DNA of 64,000 nucleotides, from positions 62,001 to 126,000 of the forward strand of contig NZ_JAOQJF010000007.1 of NCBI RefSeq assembly GCF_025567195.1, read 5' to 3'. This stretch comes from Alitiscatomonas aceti. Lineage in GTDB: Bacteria > Bacillota > Clostridia > Lachnospirales > Lachnospiraceae. Shown here piece after piece: positions 33,323 to 42,291 of this stretch. A program made the position numbers and the translations under genes. The notes beneath the pieces are model-generated. The model was not told the origin of the DNA. It saw nothing but the letters and a program-made list of their open reading frames with translations, and did not search any database. Every line of letters begins with the position of its first letter. Positions within the stretch are counted from its first letter, which is position 1.

Positions 33323-33749
33323 TGTTATCACCGCCTTCTAAATCTGCTTTAGAAGCAATCTTACACTTGCAGGGAAGTTTGTGCATAGCAAGACGAAGAG
33401 CTTCCTTTGCTGTTTCTTCTGGAACGCCAGCGATCTCAAACATAACACGGCCTGGCTTAACAACTGCTACCCAGTATTCAAGAGCGCCCTTACCGGAACC
33501 CATACGAGTCTCAGCAGGCTTTGCTGTTACCGGCTTATCCGGGAAGATCTTGATCCATACTTTACCACCACGCTTGATGTAACGGGTCATGGCAACACGG
33601 GCTGCCTCGATCTGGTTGGACTTGATCCAGCACGGCTCAGTGGCGATCAGGCCATACTCACCGTTGGAGATTTTATTTCCTCTTAAAGCTTTACCGGCCA
33701 TCGTTCCGCGGAACTGTTTGCGGCGCTTTACTCTCTTAGGCATTAACAT
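33312..33749 (-). CDS. rplP: 50S ribosomal protein L16
   Basis: 145-aa L16 near the A-site tRNA elbow, with MLMPKRVKRRKQFRGTMAGK and the RMGSGKG motif, and C-terminal LPCKCKI. The ATG overlaps the rpsC stop; an ATG two codons later is the alternative. Confidence 0.96.
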   Translation of the reverse strand: MLMPKRVKRRKQFRGTMAGKALRGNKISNGEYGLIATEPCWIKSNQIEAARVAMTRYIKRGGKVWIKIFPDKPVTAKPAETRMGSGKGALEYWVAVVKPGRVMFEIAGVPEETAKEALRLAMHKLPCKCKIASKADLEGGDNSEN

Positions 33750-34405
33750 TATTTATCGCTCCCTTCCTTATTTCCCTTAGTAGGAAGTACTTCGCCTTTG
33801 TAGATCCAAACCTTAACGCCAAGCTTGCCGTAGGTTGTGTCTGCCTCAGCGAAACCATAGTCAATATCTGCTCTTAATGTCTGAAGCGGGATTGTTCCCT
33901 CGCTGTAAAACTCTGTACGCGCGATATCAGCGCCGCCGAGACGTCCGCCTACGGCAGTCTTGATACCAAGAACGCCAGCCTTCATGGAACGGCCCATGGT
34001 GGACTTCATGGCACGACGGAAGGAAACACGGTTCTCTAACTGCTGTGCGATGGACTCAGCTACTAACTGGGCGTCGCGGTCCGGTCTCTTAACTTCCTTG
34101 ATATCTACAAACAGCTTCTTGTCGGTCATCTTCTGGACTTCAGCTTTTAATTTCTCGATCTCAGCTCCGCCCTTACCGATCACAACGCCCGGTTTTGCTG
34201 TATGAACGATGATCTTGATTCTATCAGAAGCGCGCTCGATTTCGATCTTGGAAATGCCGGCGCTGTATAACCTCTTTTTCAGGTATGTTCTGATCTCGTG
34301 GTCCTCGATCAAGTTGTCAGCGAAATCAGCTTCAGCATACCATCTGGAATCCCAGTCTTTAATAACACCGACTCTCATGCCGTGTGGATTAACTTTCTGT
34401 CCCAT
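33749..34405 (-). CDS. rpsC: 30S ribosomal protein S3
   Basis: 218-aa S3 with a KH domain (GVVIGKGGAEIEKL, about residues 70-90) and the C-terminal domain with FYSEGTIPLQTLRADIDYG. It helps form the mRNA entry site and helicase. MGQKVNPHGMRVGVIKDWDS start. Confidence 0.98.
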   Translation of the reverse strand: MGQKVNPHGMRVGVIKDWDSRWYAEADFADNLIEDHEIRTYLKKRLYSAGISKIEIERASDRIKIIVHTAKPGVVIGKGGAEIEKLKAEVQKMTDKKLFVDIKEVKRPDRDAQLVAESIAQQLENRVSFRRAMKSTMGRSMKAGVLGIKTAVGGRLGGADIARTEFYSEGTIPLQTLRADIDYGFAEADTTYGKLGVKVWIYKGEVLPTKGNKEGSDK

Positions 34406-34414
34406 AACTGCCTC

Positions 34415-34801
34415 CTATCTCTCATTGAGCACAATCGTGATATGGCTCATTCTCTTCTCGATCCTGTAAGCTCTGCCCTGTGCTCTCGGTTTTACTCTCT
34501 TCATGGTCGGTCCCTTGTTTGCGTAGCACTCCTCCACATACAGGTTCTCGGCACTCATACCGTTGTTATTTTCTGCGTTTGCGATAGCAGACTTTAATAA
34601 TTTCTCAATTAAGCTGGACGCATATCTGGGATTGTAAGTTACAATACCAAGTGCAGTCTGAACATCTTTGCCTCTGATGGCATCTAATACGAAACAAGCC
34701 TTCTGAACAGATACTCTTGCATAAGACAGCTTTGCAGAGGGTCTTGTATCTTTATTTGCATTTCTTTCTCTCTTAATCTGACTTCTATGTCCCTTAGCCA
34801 T
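34415..34801 (-). CDS. rplV: 50S ribosomal protein L22
   Basis: 128-aa L22, whose hairpin lines the exit tunnel (MKRVKPRAQGRAYRIEKRMS). Nine nt separate it from rpsC. Confidence 0.97.
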   Translation of the reverse strand: MAKGHRSQIKRERNANKDTRPSAKLSYARVSVQKACFVLDAIRGKDVQTALGIVTYNPRYASSLIEKLLKSAIANAENNNGMSAENLYVEECYANKGPTMKRVKPRAQGRAYRIEKRMSHITIVLNER

Positions 34802-34830
34802 TGATAAAACCTCCTTTCAAAGCGTCTTAG

Positions 34831-35112
34831 TTATTTACGACCGGACTTCTTCTCGTCTTTTCCGTGGCCTCTGTAAGTTCTTGTAGCAACGAACTCACCG
34901 AGCTTGTGGCCTACCATATCCTCTGTTACGTATACCGGTACATGCTTTCTTCCATCATGTACTGCGATTGTATGACCAACCATCTGCGGGAAGATCGTAG
35001 AACGGCGGGACCAGGTTTTGATAACCTGTTTCTGTCCTGCCTCGTTCATAGCGTCTACCTTTTTCAGTAAGCTAGCATCAGCAAATGGTCCTTTTTTAAG
35101 TGAACGAGCCAT
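34831..35112 (-). CDS. rpsS: 30S ribosomal protein S19
   Basis: 93-aa S19 of the head (MARSLKKGPFADASLLKKVD), with WSRRSTIFPQMVGHTIAVH and the FVATRTYRGHGKDEKK tail. Confidence 0.97.
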   Translation of the reverse strand: MARSLKKGPFADASLLKKVDAMNEAGQKQVIKTWSRRSTIFPQMVGHTIAVHDGRKHVPVYVTEDMVGHKLGEFVATRTYRGHGKDEKKSGRK

Positions 35113-35130
35113 CGTTTTACCTCCTATCGA

Positions 35131-35970
35131 TTACGCCTTACCGTTTCTTCTTCTTACGATCAGTTTGTTAGACTGTTTGTTTTTCTTTCTTGTCTTAAGA
35201 CCAAGAGCAGGCTTGCCCCACGGTGTGCACGGACCCGGACGACCGATACCTGTCTTACCTTCACCACCACCATGCGGATGGTCGTTGGGGTTCATAACAG
35301 AACCGCGGACGGTCGGGCGGATACCCATGTGGCGTTTTCTGCCAGCCTTACCGATCTTAACCAGGTTGTGGTCGCCGTTGCCTACAACGCCGATGGTTGC
35401 GCGGCATGCGATCGGAACCATTCTCATTTCACCGGAGGGTAAACGAAGAGTTGCGTATTTTCCTTCTTTTGCCATTAACTGAGCTGCGTTACCAGCGGAA
35501 CGTACTAACTGGCCGCCTTTGCCAGGCTGTAATTCAATGTTGTGTACCTGGGCACCAACCGGGATCATGGATAACGGTAAGCAGTTGCCGATCTTTGCCT
35601 CTGCCTTCTCACCGCTCATAACCTTCATTCCATCGGTTAAGCCCTCAGGTGCAAGGATATATGCTTTCTCGCCGTCTGCATAGCAGATCAGGGCGATGTT
35701 TGCGCTTCTGTTGGGATCGTACTCGATTCCGATCACAGTTGCCGGGATCCCATCTTTGGAATTTCTCTTAAAATCAACAATTCTGTATTTTCTTCTATTT
35801 CCGCCGCCGTGGTGTCTAACAGTGATCTTACCCTGGTTGTTACGGCCTGCGTTCTTCTTTAAGGAAACAAGAAGTGCCTTCTCCGGAGATTTTTTAGTGA
35901 TCTCAGAGAAATCGGAACCAGTCATGTTTCTTCTGGAAGGTGTATATGGGTTATAGGTTTTGATTCCCAT
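35131..35970 (-). CDS. rplB: 50S ribosomal protein L2
   Basis: 279-aa L2, needed for subunit joining and the peptidyl transferase centre. The conserved MNPNDHPHGGGEGKTGIGRP loop holds the key histidine. Complete length. Confidence 0.98.
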   Translation of the reverse strand: MGIKTYNPYTPSRRNMTGSDFSEITKKSPEKALLVSLKKNAGRNNQGKITVRHHGGGNRRKYRIVDFKRNSKDGIPATVIGIEYDPNRSANIALICYADGEKAYILAPEGLTDGMKVMSGEKAEAKIGNCLPLSMIPVGAQVHNIELQPGKGGQLVRSAGNAAQLMAKEGKYATLRLPSGEMRMVPIACRATIGVVGNGDHNLVKIGKAGRKRHMGIRPTVRGSVMNPNDHPHGGGEGKTGIGRPGPCTPWGKPALGLKTRKKNKQSNKLIVRRRNGKA

Positions 35971-36066
35971 TATTTGCTCCTTTCAACGCCCTCTGGCGTT
36001 TCTTGTTTTTCATGTCGCGACTTTTCTGTCGCATAGGGTGCGGGCATTCACTAAGCCGCTTTCAGC

Positions 36067-36366
36067 TTATAATCCCTGGAAGATCTCGATCTCCTTGCTG
36101 TCAGCGGTCAGCTTTACGATGGCTTTCTTTGTCTTTGCAGTCTTGCCAACGATCATGCCGCGTCTCTTATTCTTACCGTCGAGGTTCTGGGTGTTTACGG
36201 AAGCAACCTTTGTGCCCGGGAACATCTTCTCAACAGCCTCTTTGATCATAGTCTTATTTGCTTCCGGATGAACCAGGAACGTATATTTCTTCTCGCTCAT
36301 AGCGTTCATGCTCTTCTCAGTTACAACCGGTTTGAGGATTACGTCGTAATACTGTACATTTGCCAT
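36067..36366 (-). CDS. rplW: 50S ribosomal protein L23
   Basis: 99-aa L23 at the exit tunnel, docking site for SRP and trigger factor. Start MANVQYYDVILKPVVTEKSM; it overlaps the rplD stop by 1 nt. The 96-nt rplW-rplB spacer begins right after the stop with GCTGAAAGCGGCTTAGTGA. Confidence 0.97.
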   Translation of the reverse strand: MANVQYYDVILKPVVTEKSMNAMSEKKYTFLVHPEANKTMIKEAVEKMFPGTKVASVNTQNLDGKNKRRGMIVGKTAKTKKAIVKLTADSKEIEIFQGL

Positions 36367-36986
36367 TATGCGTACACCTCCTCGATAGAAGCTACTGCAG
36401 CCTTGGTGGCTACTACTGTGTTGTATTTCAGAATGTCATACACGCTCAGTGTATTAACAAGGGAAGTTCTTACTTCCGGGATGTTTCTTGCGGAAAGAAC
36501 TACGTTCTGATCGTTCTCTGCAAGTACAACCAGTGCCTTGGATACGTTTAAGTTGTTCATTACGTTCTTGAAGTTCTTTGTCTTGATCTCCTCGAACTTT
36601 AACTCGTCAACTACAACGAACTTGTTGTCGTTTACTCTGCTTGTTAAAGCGGACTTAAGAGCAGCTCTCTTCTCCTTCTTGTTGAGACGGATGGAGTAAT
36701 CTCTCGGTGTCGGTGCGAATACTACGCCGCCGCCTGTCCACTGCGGTGCTCTTGTGGAACCCTGTCTTGCATGGCCGGTTCCTTTCTGTCTCCACGGTTT
36801 TCTTCCGCCGCCGGAAACTTCGGAACGTGTTTTAGCCTTCTGTGTTCCCTGACGTTTATTTGCAAGCTGTGCTACAACGGCAAGGTGTACGAGATGCTCG
36901 TTCACTTCAACGCCGAATACGGCATCGTTTAATTCCATTGTGCCAACTTCTTTGCCTTCCATATTGTATACGGATACGTTTGCCAT
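36366..36986 (-). CDS. rplD: 50S ribosomal protein L4
   Basis: 206-aa L4 with the long tunnel loop (KARSEVSGGGRKPWRQKGTG-type, residues 49-75, TRSEVSGGGRKPWRQKGTGH). In some bacteria it regulates the S10 operon. Confidence 0.97.
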   Translation of the reverse strand: MANVSVYNMEGKEVGTMELNDAVFGVEVNEHLVHLAVVAQLANKRQGTQKAKTRSEVSGGGRKPWRQKGTGHARQGSTRAPQWTGGGVVFAPTPRDYSIRLNKKEKRAALKSALTSRVNDNKFVVVDELKFEEIKTKNFKNVMNNLNVSKALVVLAENDQNVVLSARNIPEVRTSLVNTLSVYDILKYNTVVATKAAVASIEEVYA

Positions 36987-37015
36987 TTCTATGTTTCCTC
37001 CTTTCCTGTAAAAGC

Positions 37016-37651
37016 TTACCTAGAAACTTTTACTGTTTCCTTCAGTGTTACTAAGGATTTCTTCGGGCCCGGTACTGCGCCCTTAACCAGAATCAGATTC
37101 TGCTCTGCATCAACTCTTACAACTTCCAGGTTCTGGGTTGTGATTCTCTTATGACCCATGTGACCCGGCATGCCTTTGCCCTTGAATACGCGGCCCGGAG
37201 TTGTTGCGGAACCATTGGAACCCTGATGACGGTGGAACTTGGAACCGTGAGCCATGGGTCCTCTGTGCTGTCCTAATCTCTTAATAGCACCCTGGAAACC
37301 TTTACCTTTGGAGATCGCTGTTGCGTCAACCTTGTCGCCCTCTGCGAAGATATCGGCTTTGAATTCGTCCTTTACATTGTACTCTTCTGCATTCTCAAAG
37401 CGGAACTCTCTCACATATCTCTTGTAAGATACGCCAGCCTTGTCAAAATGGCCTTTTACCGGCTTGTTCACAAGCTTCTCTCTCTTGTCAACAAAACCAA
37501 CCTGTACAGCTTTGTAGCCGTCGTTTTCTTCTGTCTTAACCTGTGTTACTACACACGGTCCAGCCTGAAGAACAGTTACCGGAACAAGAACGCCTTCGTT
37601 ATTGAAGATCTGTGTCATTCCGACTTTTGTAGCTAAAATCGCTTTCTTCAT
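37016..37651 (-). CDS. rplC: 50S ribosomal protein L3
   Basis: 211-aa L3. The start MKKAILATKVGMTQIFNNEG at 37651 has AGGAGG 7 nt upstream; an in-frame ORF 12 codons longer lacks a site. The GQHRGPMAHGSKFHRHQGS loop reaches the peptidyl transferase centre. Confidence 0.97.
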   Translation of the reverse strand: MKKAILATKVGMTQIFNNEGVLVPVTVLQAGPCVVTQVKTEENDGYKAVQVGFVDKREKLVNKPVKGHFDKAGVSYKRYVREFRFENAEEYNVKDEFKADIFAEGDKVDATAISKGKGFQGAIKRLGQHRGPMAHGSKFHRHQGSNGSATTPGRVFKGKGMPGHMGHKRITTQNLEVVRVDAEQNLILVKGAVPGPKKSLVTLKETVKVSR

Positions 37652-37908
37652 TTCTTTACCTCCTGTTACTAATCTACAGCGGAACACAGGACCTTTCGTC
37701 CCGCGTTCATCCTAGAGCAGCCCAACATAGGTGGAACACTATGACACCGTTTTTTCGGTGATGTTGATTCCCTTTCAGGAAAGTGTTGCTTTTATATCAG
37801 AACCATTCTGGATTAACATGTTCATTCCCCGGACAGCTTTTTCCACGCTGCCTTCCAGGGACCGCCCGCTTAAGCTCTCTGCTTTCCGGGCTCCAGGAAA
37901 AACAAATC
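37652..37908 (-). other. 257-nt spacer between rpsJ and rplC
   Basis: No ORF. It holds CACCG-AAAAAA-CGGUG and GGGAC-GAAA-GGUCC hairpins, the second just before the rplC site, and a CCGGAAAGC..CTTAAG stretch soon after the rpsJ stop. The usual rpsJ-rplC gap is short, so a regulatory fold is possible. Confidence 0.55.
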
Positions 37909-38226
37909 TTATTTGTTTTTCATCTTAATGTCGATAAACACGCCTGCCGGCATTTCCAGTCTGGACAGAGCGTCCACTGTCTTCTGGCTCGGGCTTGTGA
38001 TATCGATGAGTCTCTTATGAGTTCTCTGCTCGAACTGCTCTCTGGAATCTTTGTACTTATGAACAGCCCTTAAGATCGTTACAACCTCTTTCTTGGTCGG
38101 CAGCGGAACCGGTCCACTCACCTTAGATCCTGTCTTTTTTACTGTCTCGATGATTTTTCCAGCGGACTGATCAACCAGCTGATGGTCGTACGCCTTTAAT
38201 GTGATTCTCATAACCTGACTTGCCAT
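37909..38226 (-). CDS. rpsJ: 30S ribosomal protein S10
   Basis: 105-aa S10/NusE (MASQVMRITLKAYDHQLVDQ), first gene of the superoperon. It also acts in antitermination with NusB. The SGPVPLPTKKEVVTILRAVH segment is standard. The ATG follows GGAGG and a T-run. Confidence 0.98.
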   Translation of the reverse strand: MASQVMRITLKAYDHQLVDQSAGKIIETVKKTGSKVSGPVPLPTKKEVVTILRAVHKYKDSREQFEQRTHKRLIDITSPSQKTVDALSRLEMPAGVFIDIKMKNK

Positions 38227-38459
38227 AAAAAAAGTCGCCTCCTTTTCGCACTTTTAACGAAGTACGACAAGCGGTGACTGTACACGGTCTCGTGTGTATC
38301 ATCCGATCCACACGTTGTTACTGCCCCTTACCAAGAGCAGCTGTTAATTTGGTACAGTGACTTGTCGCCAGTTTCCTAACTTGACATTCGCTCCACGGAA
38401 AACCTGCCATTTACAGGCAGCAACCTCACGCTTCTTAGCTATCATGCCACAGCTCAGAC
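38227..38459 (-). promoter_or_regulatory. Structured 5' leader of the S10 operon
   Basis: About 230 nt between promoter and rpsJ. CGACAAG..ACTGTAC (38352-38367) can pair with GTACAGT..CTTGTCG (38265-38283), a 14-bp closing stem around several inner hairpins (GUGUG..CACAC, CACG/CGUG), ending 38 nt before the start codon. This is a candidate autoregulatory leader. Confidence 0.55.
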
Positions 38460-38488
38460 AGCATAACATAAAATCTTTTAAAATGCAA
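38460..38488 (-). promoter_or_regulatory. Promoter of the S10 operon
   Basis: TTGCAT (38483-38488), 17-nt spacer, TATGCT (38460-38465) on the minus strand, with an A/T-rich region just upstream that could serve as an UP element. Confidence 0.8.
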
Positions 38489-38562
38489 GCACTTTTCCGC
38501 AATTTTTACAATCTGTGCATATCCTGTTTTTCTGTGCCTATATAATAGGAAGAAATCCACAT

Positions 38563-38622
38563 AAAAAAGCGGAGACCGCTGCTGGAAGAGGGGATAAACC
38601 CTCCTTTTGCAGCGATCTCCGC
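38563..38622 (-). terminator. Terminator of the ftsE-ftsX-envC-ctpA cluster
   Basis: GCAGCGATCTCCGC pairs with GCGGAGACCGCTGC (minus strand 38609-38622 with 38569-38582), 14 bp with two G-U-type positions, followed by six T. It isolates the ctpA transcript from the S10 promoter downstream. Confidence 0.9.
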
Positions 38623-38680
38623 ACTCTCTTTATCTGCCCGGATACTCCGTTTCCATCGGCAGTATACCTGCCTGTTTTCC

Positions 38681-40129
38681 TTACTGCCCCTCTTCGGCAG
38701 TTCCTTCCTCTGCGCCGTCCTCAGCCTCCAGCGCCGCTGCGGATTCCTCCACGCGCTTTTCCGCTTCCTCCAGCCCGTTGACAGCCACGTCCATGGCTGC
38801 CTTTAGCTGGTTGTCCTGGTCCCTGGGGATCTCGATCATGCTCTCCAGCCCCTCGTCCAGCTCCACCAGAAGATCCGGCTCAATGCCCACCTCATGGATG
38901 CATTCGCCGGAGGGAACGTAATAGTACGCCGTTGTGAGCTTTAAAGCACTGCCGTCGGGCAGATCAAAGATTCCCTGGGCAATGCCCTTTCCGAAGGTCT
39001 TTGTGCCCACCACAGTGGCCCAGCCGTTGTCCTTCAGCGCTCCTGTGAGTACCTCCGACGCGCTGGCGCTCTCTCCGTTGACCAGAAGGATGATGGGAAC
39101 GTCCACCTGATGGCCGTCCTCCGTGATCTTTACGCTGTCGTCCACTCCTTTTCCTTTAAAGCTCACGATGGTCTTTCCATCGGGGAGCAGATAGTCCGCA
39201 ATATCCGTAGACGCCGTCACCACGCCGCCACCGTTGTTCCGCAGATCGACGATGAGGCTCTTCGCCCCCTTGCCCAACAGGGAGTCTGCGGCCGTTTTAA
39301 ACTGGTCGCCGGTGACCTCCTCAAAGGCAGAGATGGAAATGTATCCCACATTATCCTCCAGCAGGTCATACTCCACCGTGGGGTTCTCCACGATCTCCCG
39401 GGTCATGGTCAGATCCAGGCTGTCCTCGATGGACTCCCGGAACACAGTGACCGTCACCTCTGTTCCCTCTTCGCCCTTAATGTGGTCGCTGACCAGGATG
39501 CTCAGATCCATTCCCGCCGCATCCACATCGCCTACGCCGGTGATCACATCCCCCGGACGCATGCCTGCCTTATCTGCCGGAGAATCCTTGAACACCCGGA
39601 TCACCGTGATGATCCCTGTATTCACATTCTGGCTCACCTGGACGCCGATGCCGCAGTATTCGCCGTTGCTGCTTTCCTGGACACTCTCATATTCCTCTGC
39701 CGTATAGTAAGTGGAATAGGGGTCCTGAAGGGAATATACATAGCCCGTATAGATCCAGTCCTCCGGGTTTTCCCGCTCCTCGTCCTCATCGAACAGATAA
39801 TACTGGTCAATGAGCTGCTGCATATAGCCCAGCTTTGGAGCCAGCCTTCCCATATCCAGGCCGTATTCTCCCTCCGGCTCCGGAAGGACCGCCTGGCGGG
39901 TCTCCTGGGTCTGCCTGCCCATGATCCAGATTCCGGCTGCCATTCCCACCGCCGCCAGCACCACGAAGGCTGTTACCAGGGAACCGGCTAAGGCCCCCTT
40001 CCAGAACCGGCTCCGGCCCTCCCGGCCGTTTTCCTTCCGGTCCTCTTTCTCCTTTTCCAGGCCTTCGTTCCTGCCGTTATCCTGGTTTTCTTCTTCCAGT
40101 TTTTTTTCTTCCAGGTTTGTTTCTGTCAT
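38681..40129 (-). CDS. S41 family carboxy-terminal processing protease (CtpA-like)
   Basis: 482 aa. A charged cytoplasmic N-terminus (1-40) leads to one membrane anchor (about 48-72), then a PDZ domain (about 150-235, GIGVQVS..KAGMRPGDVITGVGD) and the S41 peptidase domain with the serine in NGESASASEVLTGALKD and the lysine in GTKTFGKG. A Glu/Ala-rich tail ends the protein. It probably trims envelope proteins outside the membrane. It is co-transcribed with the EnvC-like M23 gene, which suggests control of wall hydrolysis. Confidence 0.93.
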   Translation of the reverse strand: MTETNLEEKKLEEENQDNGRNEGLEKEKEDRKENGREGRSRFWKGALAGSLVTAFVVLAAVGMAAGIWIMGRQTQETRQAVLPEPEGEYGLDMGRLAPKLGYMQQLIDQYYLFDEDEERENPEDWIYTGYVYSLQDPYSTYYTAEEYESVQESSNGEYCGIGVQVSQNVNTGIITVIRVFKDSPADKAGMRPGDVITGVGDVDAAGMDLSILVSDHIKGEEGTEVTVTVFRESIEDSLDLTMTREIVENPTVEYDLLEDNVGYISISAFEEVTGDQFKTAADSLLGKGAKSLIVDLRNNGGGVVTASTDIADYLLPDGKTIVSFKGKGVDDSVKITEDGHQVDVPIILLVNGESASASEVLTGALKDNGWATVVGTKTFGKGIAQGIFDLPDGSALKLTTAYYYVPSGECIHEVGIEPDLLVELDEGLESMIEIPRDQDNQLKAAMDVAVNGLEEAEKRVEESAAALEAEDGAEEGTAEEGQ

Positions 40130-40163
40130 AGCAATTTTGTCCTTTCCTGTTTTACGCCCCCGG

Positions 40164-41363
40164 TCACGGGCTCACATACTGGCTGGGATTCACATATGTA
40201 CCGTTTACCCGGATCCCGAAGTGCAGATGCGGCCCTGTGGAATATCCCGTAGAACCCACCTTGGCAATGGTCTGCCCCTTCTTCACCTGATCGCCCACAG
40301 ATGCCAGCAGCTTGGAGGCATGCATATAGACCGTATAAACTCCGCCTCCGTGGTTGATCATCACATAATTCCCAGCCGAATAGCTGTACGTGGACACCAC
40401 CACCTCTCCGTCTGCCGCTGCCACGATCCCCGAGCCTGTGGAGGCGCCGATGTCGATGCCCTTGTGGTTGGAGGAAGCTCCCTCCGTCGGTGAGGACCGG
40501 CCGCCAAACCCCGAGGTGATCCGCCCGCTGGACGGACAGGGCCATGTGAAGCTAATGTCCCCAAGATTCTTCGTTTTATACGTCTTTCCAGCCGCCTCAG
40601 CCTTTTTCCTGGCCTCTTCCTCTTTCCGCCGCATCTCCGCCTCGATGGCTTTGATGGAGTCCTCCTGGGCCTTGATATCCTTTTCATACTCGGAAAGCTG
40701 GCCCTCAGCTGCGCTTATCTGGCTCTCATACTTCTTAAGCTCTGACTGCTTGGCGGAAAGGAGCTGCTCCACCGACGCATGCTTGGCCTCCGTCTGCTCC
40801 TGAAGCCCCAGAAGCTCCCCATGCTCCGCCTCCAGCTCTGCCTCCTTGGCCTGGATCTGCTCCTTGGTGGCCACGTATTCGTCCAGCTTCTGCCGGTCAT
40901 AAGCCGAGATCTTTCCAATATATTCCGCCTTATTTAAAAGCTCCGACAGGGAATCGGATTCCATGAGAAGATCCACATAAGAGCTGTCTCCCTTCTCATA
41001 CATATATTTTATCCGCAGCTTCATGGATTCATACTGGTCTTTTTCCACCTGCTTTGCATCCTCCAGCTCCGCCTTTGTGGTCTCGATCTGGCCCTCCTTG
41101 ACCTCAATATCCTTCCCCAGCCTGGAAAGCTCGTCGCTGATGGCCTCCAGATTGGCGTCCAGCTTCTTTACATAGGCCGCCGCGTCGCTCTTTAACCCTT
41201 CCAGGCTCTTTATGGCAGCTTCCGTCTTCTTTTTTTCCTCTTCCAGACTGCTCTTTTTCTTTTTCGCATCGTCCAGGCTTCCCGTGGCCCAGGCCGGGAT
41301 CGCCAGACACAGACTTAAGACAGCCGCCAGTCCGGCCACCGCCGCTTTTCCTGTTTTTTTCAC
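40164..41363 (-). CDS. EnvC-like murein hydrolase activator / M23 peptidase
   Basis: 399 aa: signal peptide (1-27), two long coiled coils (about 30-110 and 150-255) and a C-terminal LytM/M23 domain (280-395) with HKGIDIG, HLHFGI and YVNPSQY. The zinc ligands His, Asp and His appear intact, so unlike E. coli EnvC it may cut peptidoglycan itself. The start is GTG 41363 with AGGAGG 9 nt upstream. FtsE and FtsX directly upstream are its expected activators. Confidence 0.93.
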   Translation of the reverse strand: MKKTGKAAVAGLAAVLSLCLAIPAWATGSLDDAKKKKSSLEEEKKKTEAAIKSLEGLKSDAAAYVKKLDANLEAISDELSRLGKDIEVKEGQIETTKAELEDAKQVEKDQYESMKLRIKYMYEKGDSSYVDLLMESDSLSELLNKAEYIGKISAYDRQKLDEYVATKEQIQAKEAELEAEHGELLGLQEQTEAKHASVEQLLSAKQSELKKYESQISAAEGQLSEYEKDIKAQEDSIKAIEAEMRRKEEEARKKAEAAGKTYKTKNLGDISFTWPCPSSGRITSGFGGRSSPTEGASSNHKGIDIGASTGSGIVAAADGEVVVSTYSYSAGNYVMINHGGGVYTVYMHASKLLASVGDQVKKGQTIAKVGSTGYSTGPHLHFGIRVNGTYVNPSQYVSP

Positions 41364-41376
41364 CTTGCCGCGCCTC

Positions 41377-42291
41377 CTATACCTTTAAATGCCGCCGGAT
41401 GGTCAGAAAACTCACCACAAGGCCCAGACCTCCGCCCAGCGCCAGGGAAATGGCCGCCATGGACGGATAGATCTCCTCGATCGGGAGAAACTGGATGATC
41501 CCAGACAGGATCTGGAACCGGCCCACCACATACGTCACCGTCTGACGGTATCCGAAATACATGGCTCCCAGGGGGATGGCGGCTCCCAGGAGTCCCAGGA
41601 TCGTTCCCTCCACCACAAAGGGAGCCCGGATCATGAAATTGGTGGCCCCGATGAGGCGCATGATCTTATTCTCATTTTTCCTCATTCCGGCCGCCACAGA
41701 GATGGTGTTGCTGATCAGGAATACCGCCACCGCCAGAAGCATCAGGATGATCGCTCCAAACAGCAGGGCCAGGACCTTATTGAAGCTGGAAAGCCCCGCC
41801 GCTGCGCTGTTGGAATAGTTGACCTTCCGGACGCCGGAAAGCCCCTCCAGATACTTAACCACCGGCTCCTGGTCATTGATGTCATAAAGATATATTTCAT
41901 AGGAAGCCGAGCCAGTCAGAGGATTATCGTCAGAAAAGCCCTCCGCCAGATCGCTGTTCTCCCCAAAGTATTCCTTTTTAAAGCTCTCCCATGCCTCCTC
42001 CGCAGAGGTAAACTTCATATCCTTTATGATCGGCCCCTGGGCCTTCCGGATCTCATCCCCGATGGCGTGGATCTCATCCTCTGGCAGCGACTCGTCAAAA
42101 AACACCGTGATCCCCATGGTGGACTCAGCCGTGACCACCATATACTGGACGTTGGTGATGATCGAATAAAATACACAGAATAAAAAAATACATGCAGAAA
42201 TGATCGCGGCTGACGCCAGGGAAAACCAGATATTTCTGCATATATTCACAAGGCCCTGCTTCAGGCAGAACCAGAACGTGCTAATCCTCAT
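41377..42291 (-). CDS. ftsX: Cell division protein FtsX
   Basis: 304-aa four-helix permease: TM1 (about 22-45), a large extracellular domain (50-165) that would contact the M23 partner, and three TM segments (about 175-200, 225-250, 270-295). With FtsE it transmits division signals to wall hydrolases. The start at 42291 (MRISTFWFCLKQGLVNI) overlaps ftsE by 11 nt; a longer start at 42315 is possible. Confidence 0.95.
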   Translation of the reverse strand: MRISTFWFCLKQGLVNICRNIWFSLASAAIISACIFLFCVFYSIITNVQYMVVTAESTMGITVFFDESLPEDEIHAIGDEIRKAQGPIIKDMKFTSAEEAWESFKKEYFGENSDLAEGFSDDNPLTGSASYEIYLYDINDQEPVVKYLEGLSGVRKVNYSNSAAAGLSSFNKVLALLFGAIILMLLAVAVFLISNTISVAAGMRKNENKIMRLIGATNFMIRAPFVVEGTILGLLGAAIPLGAMYFGYRQTVTYVVGRFQILSGIIQFLPIEEIYPSMAAISLALGGGLGLVVSFLTIRRHLKV

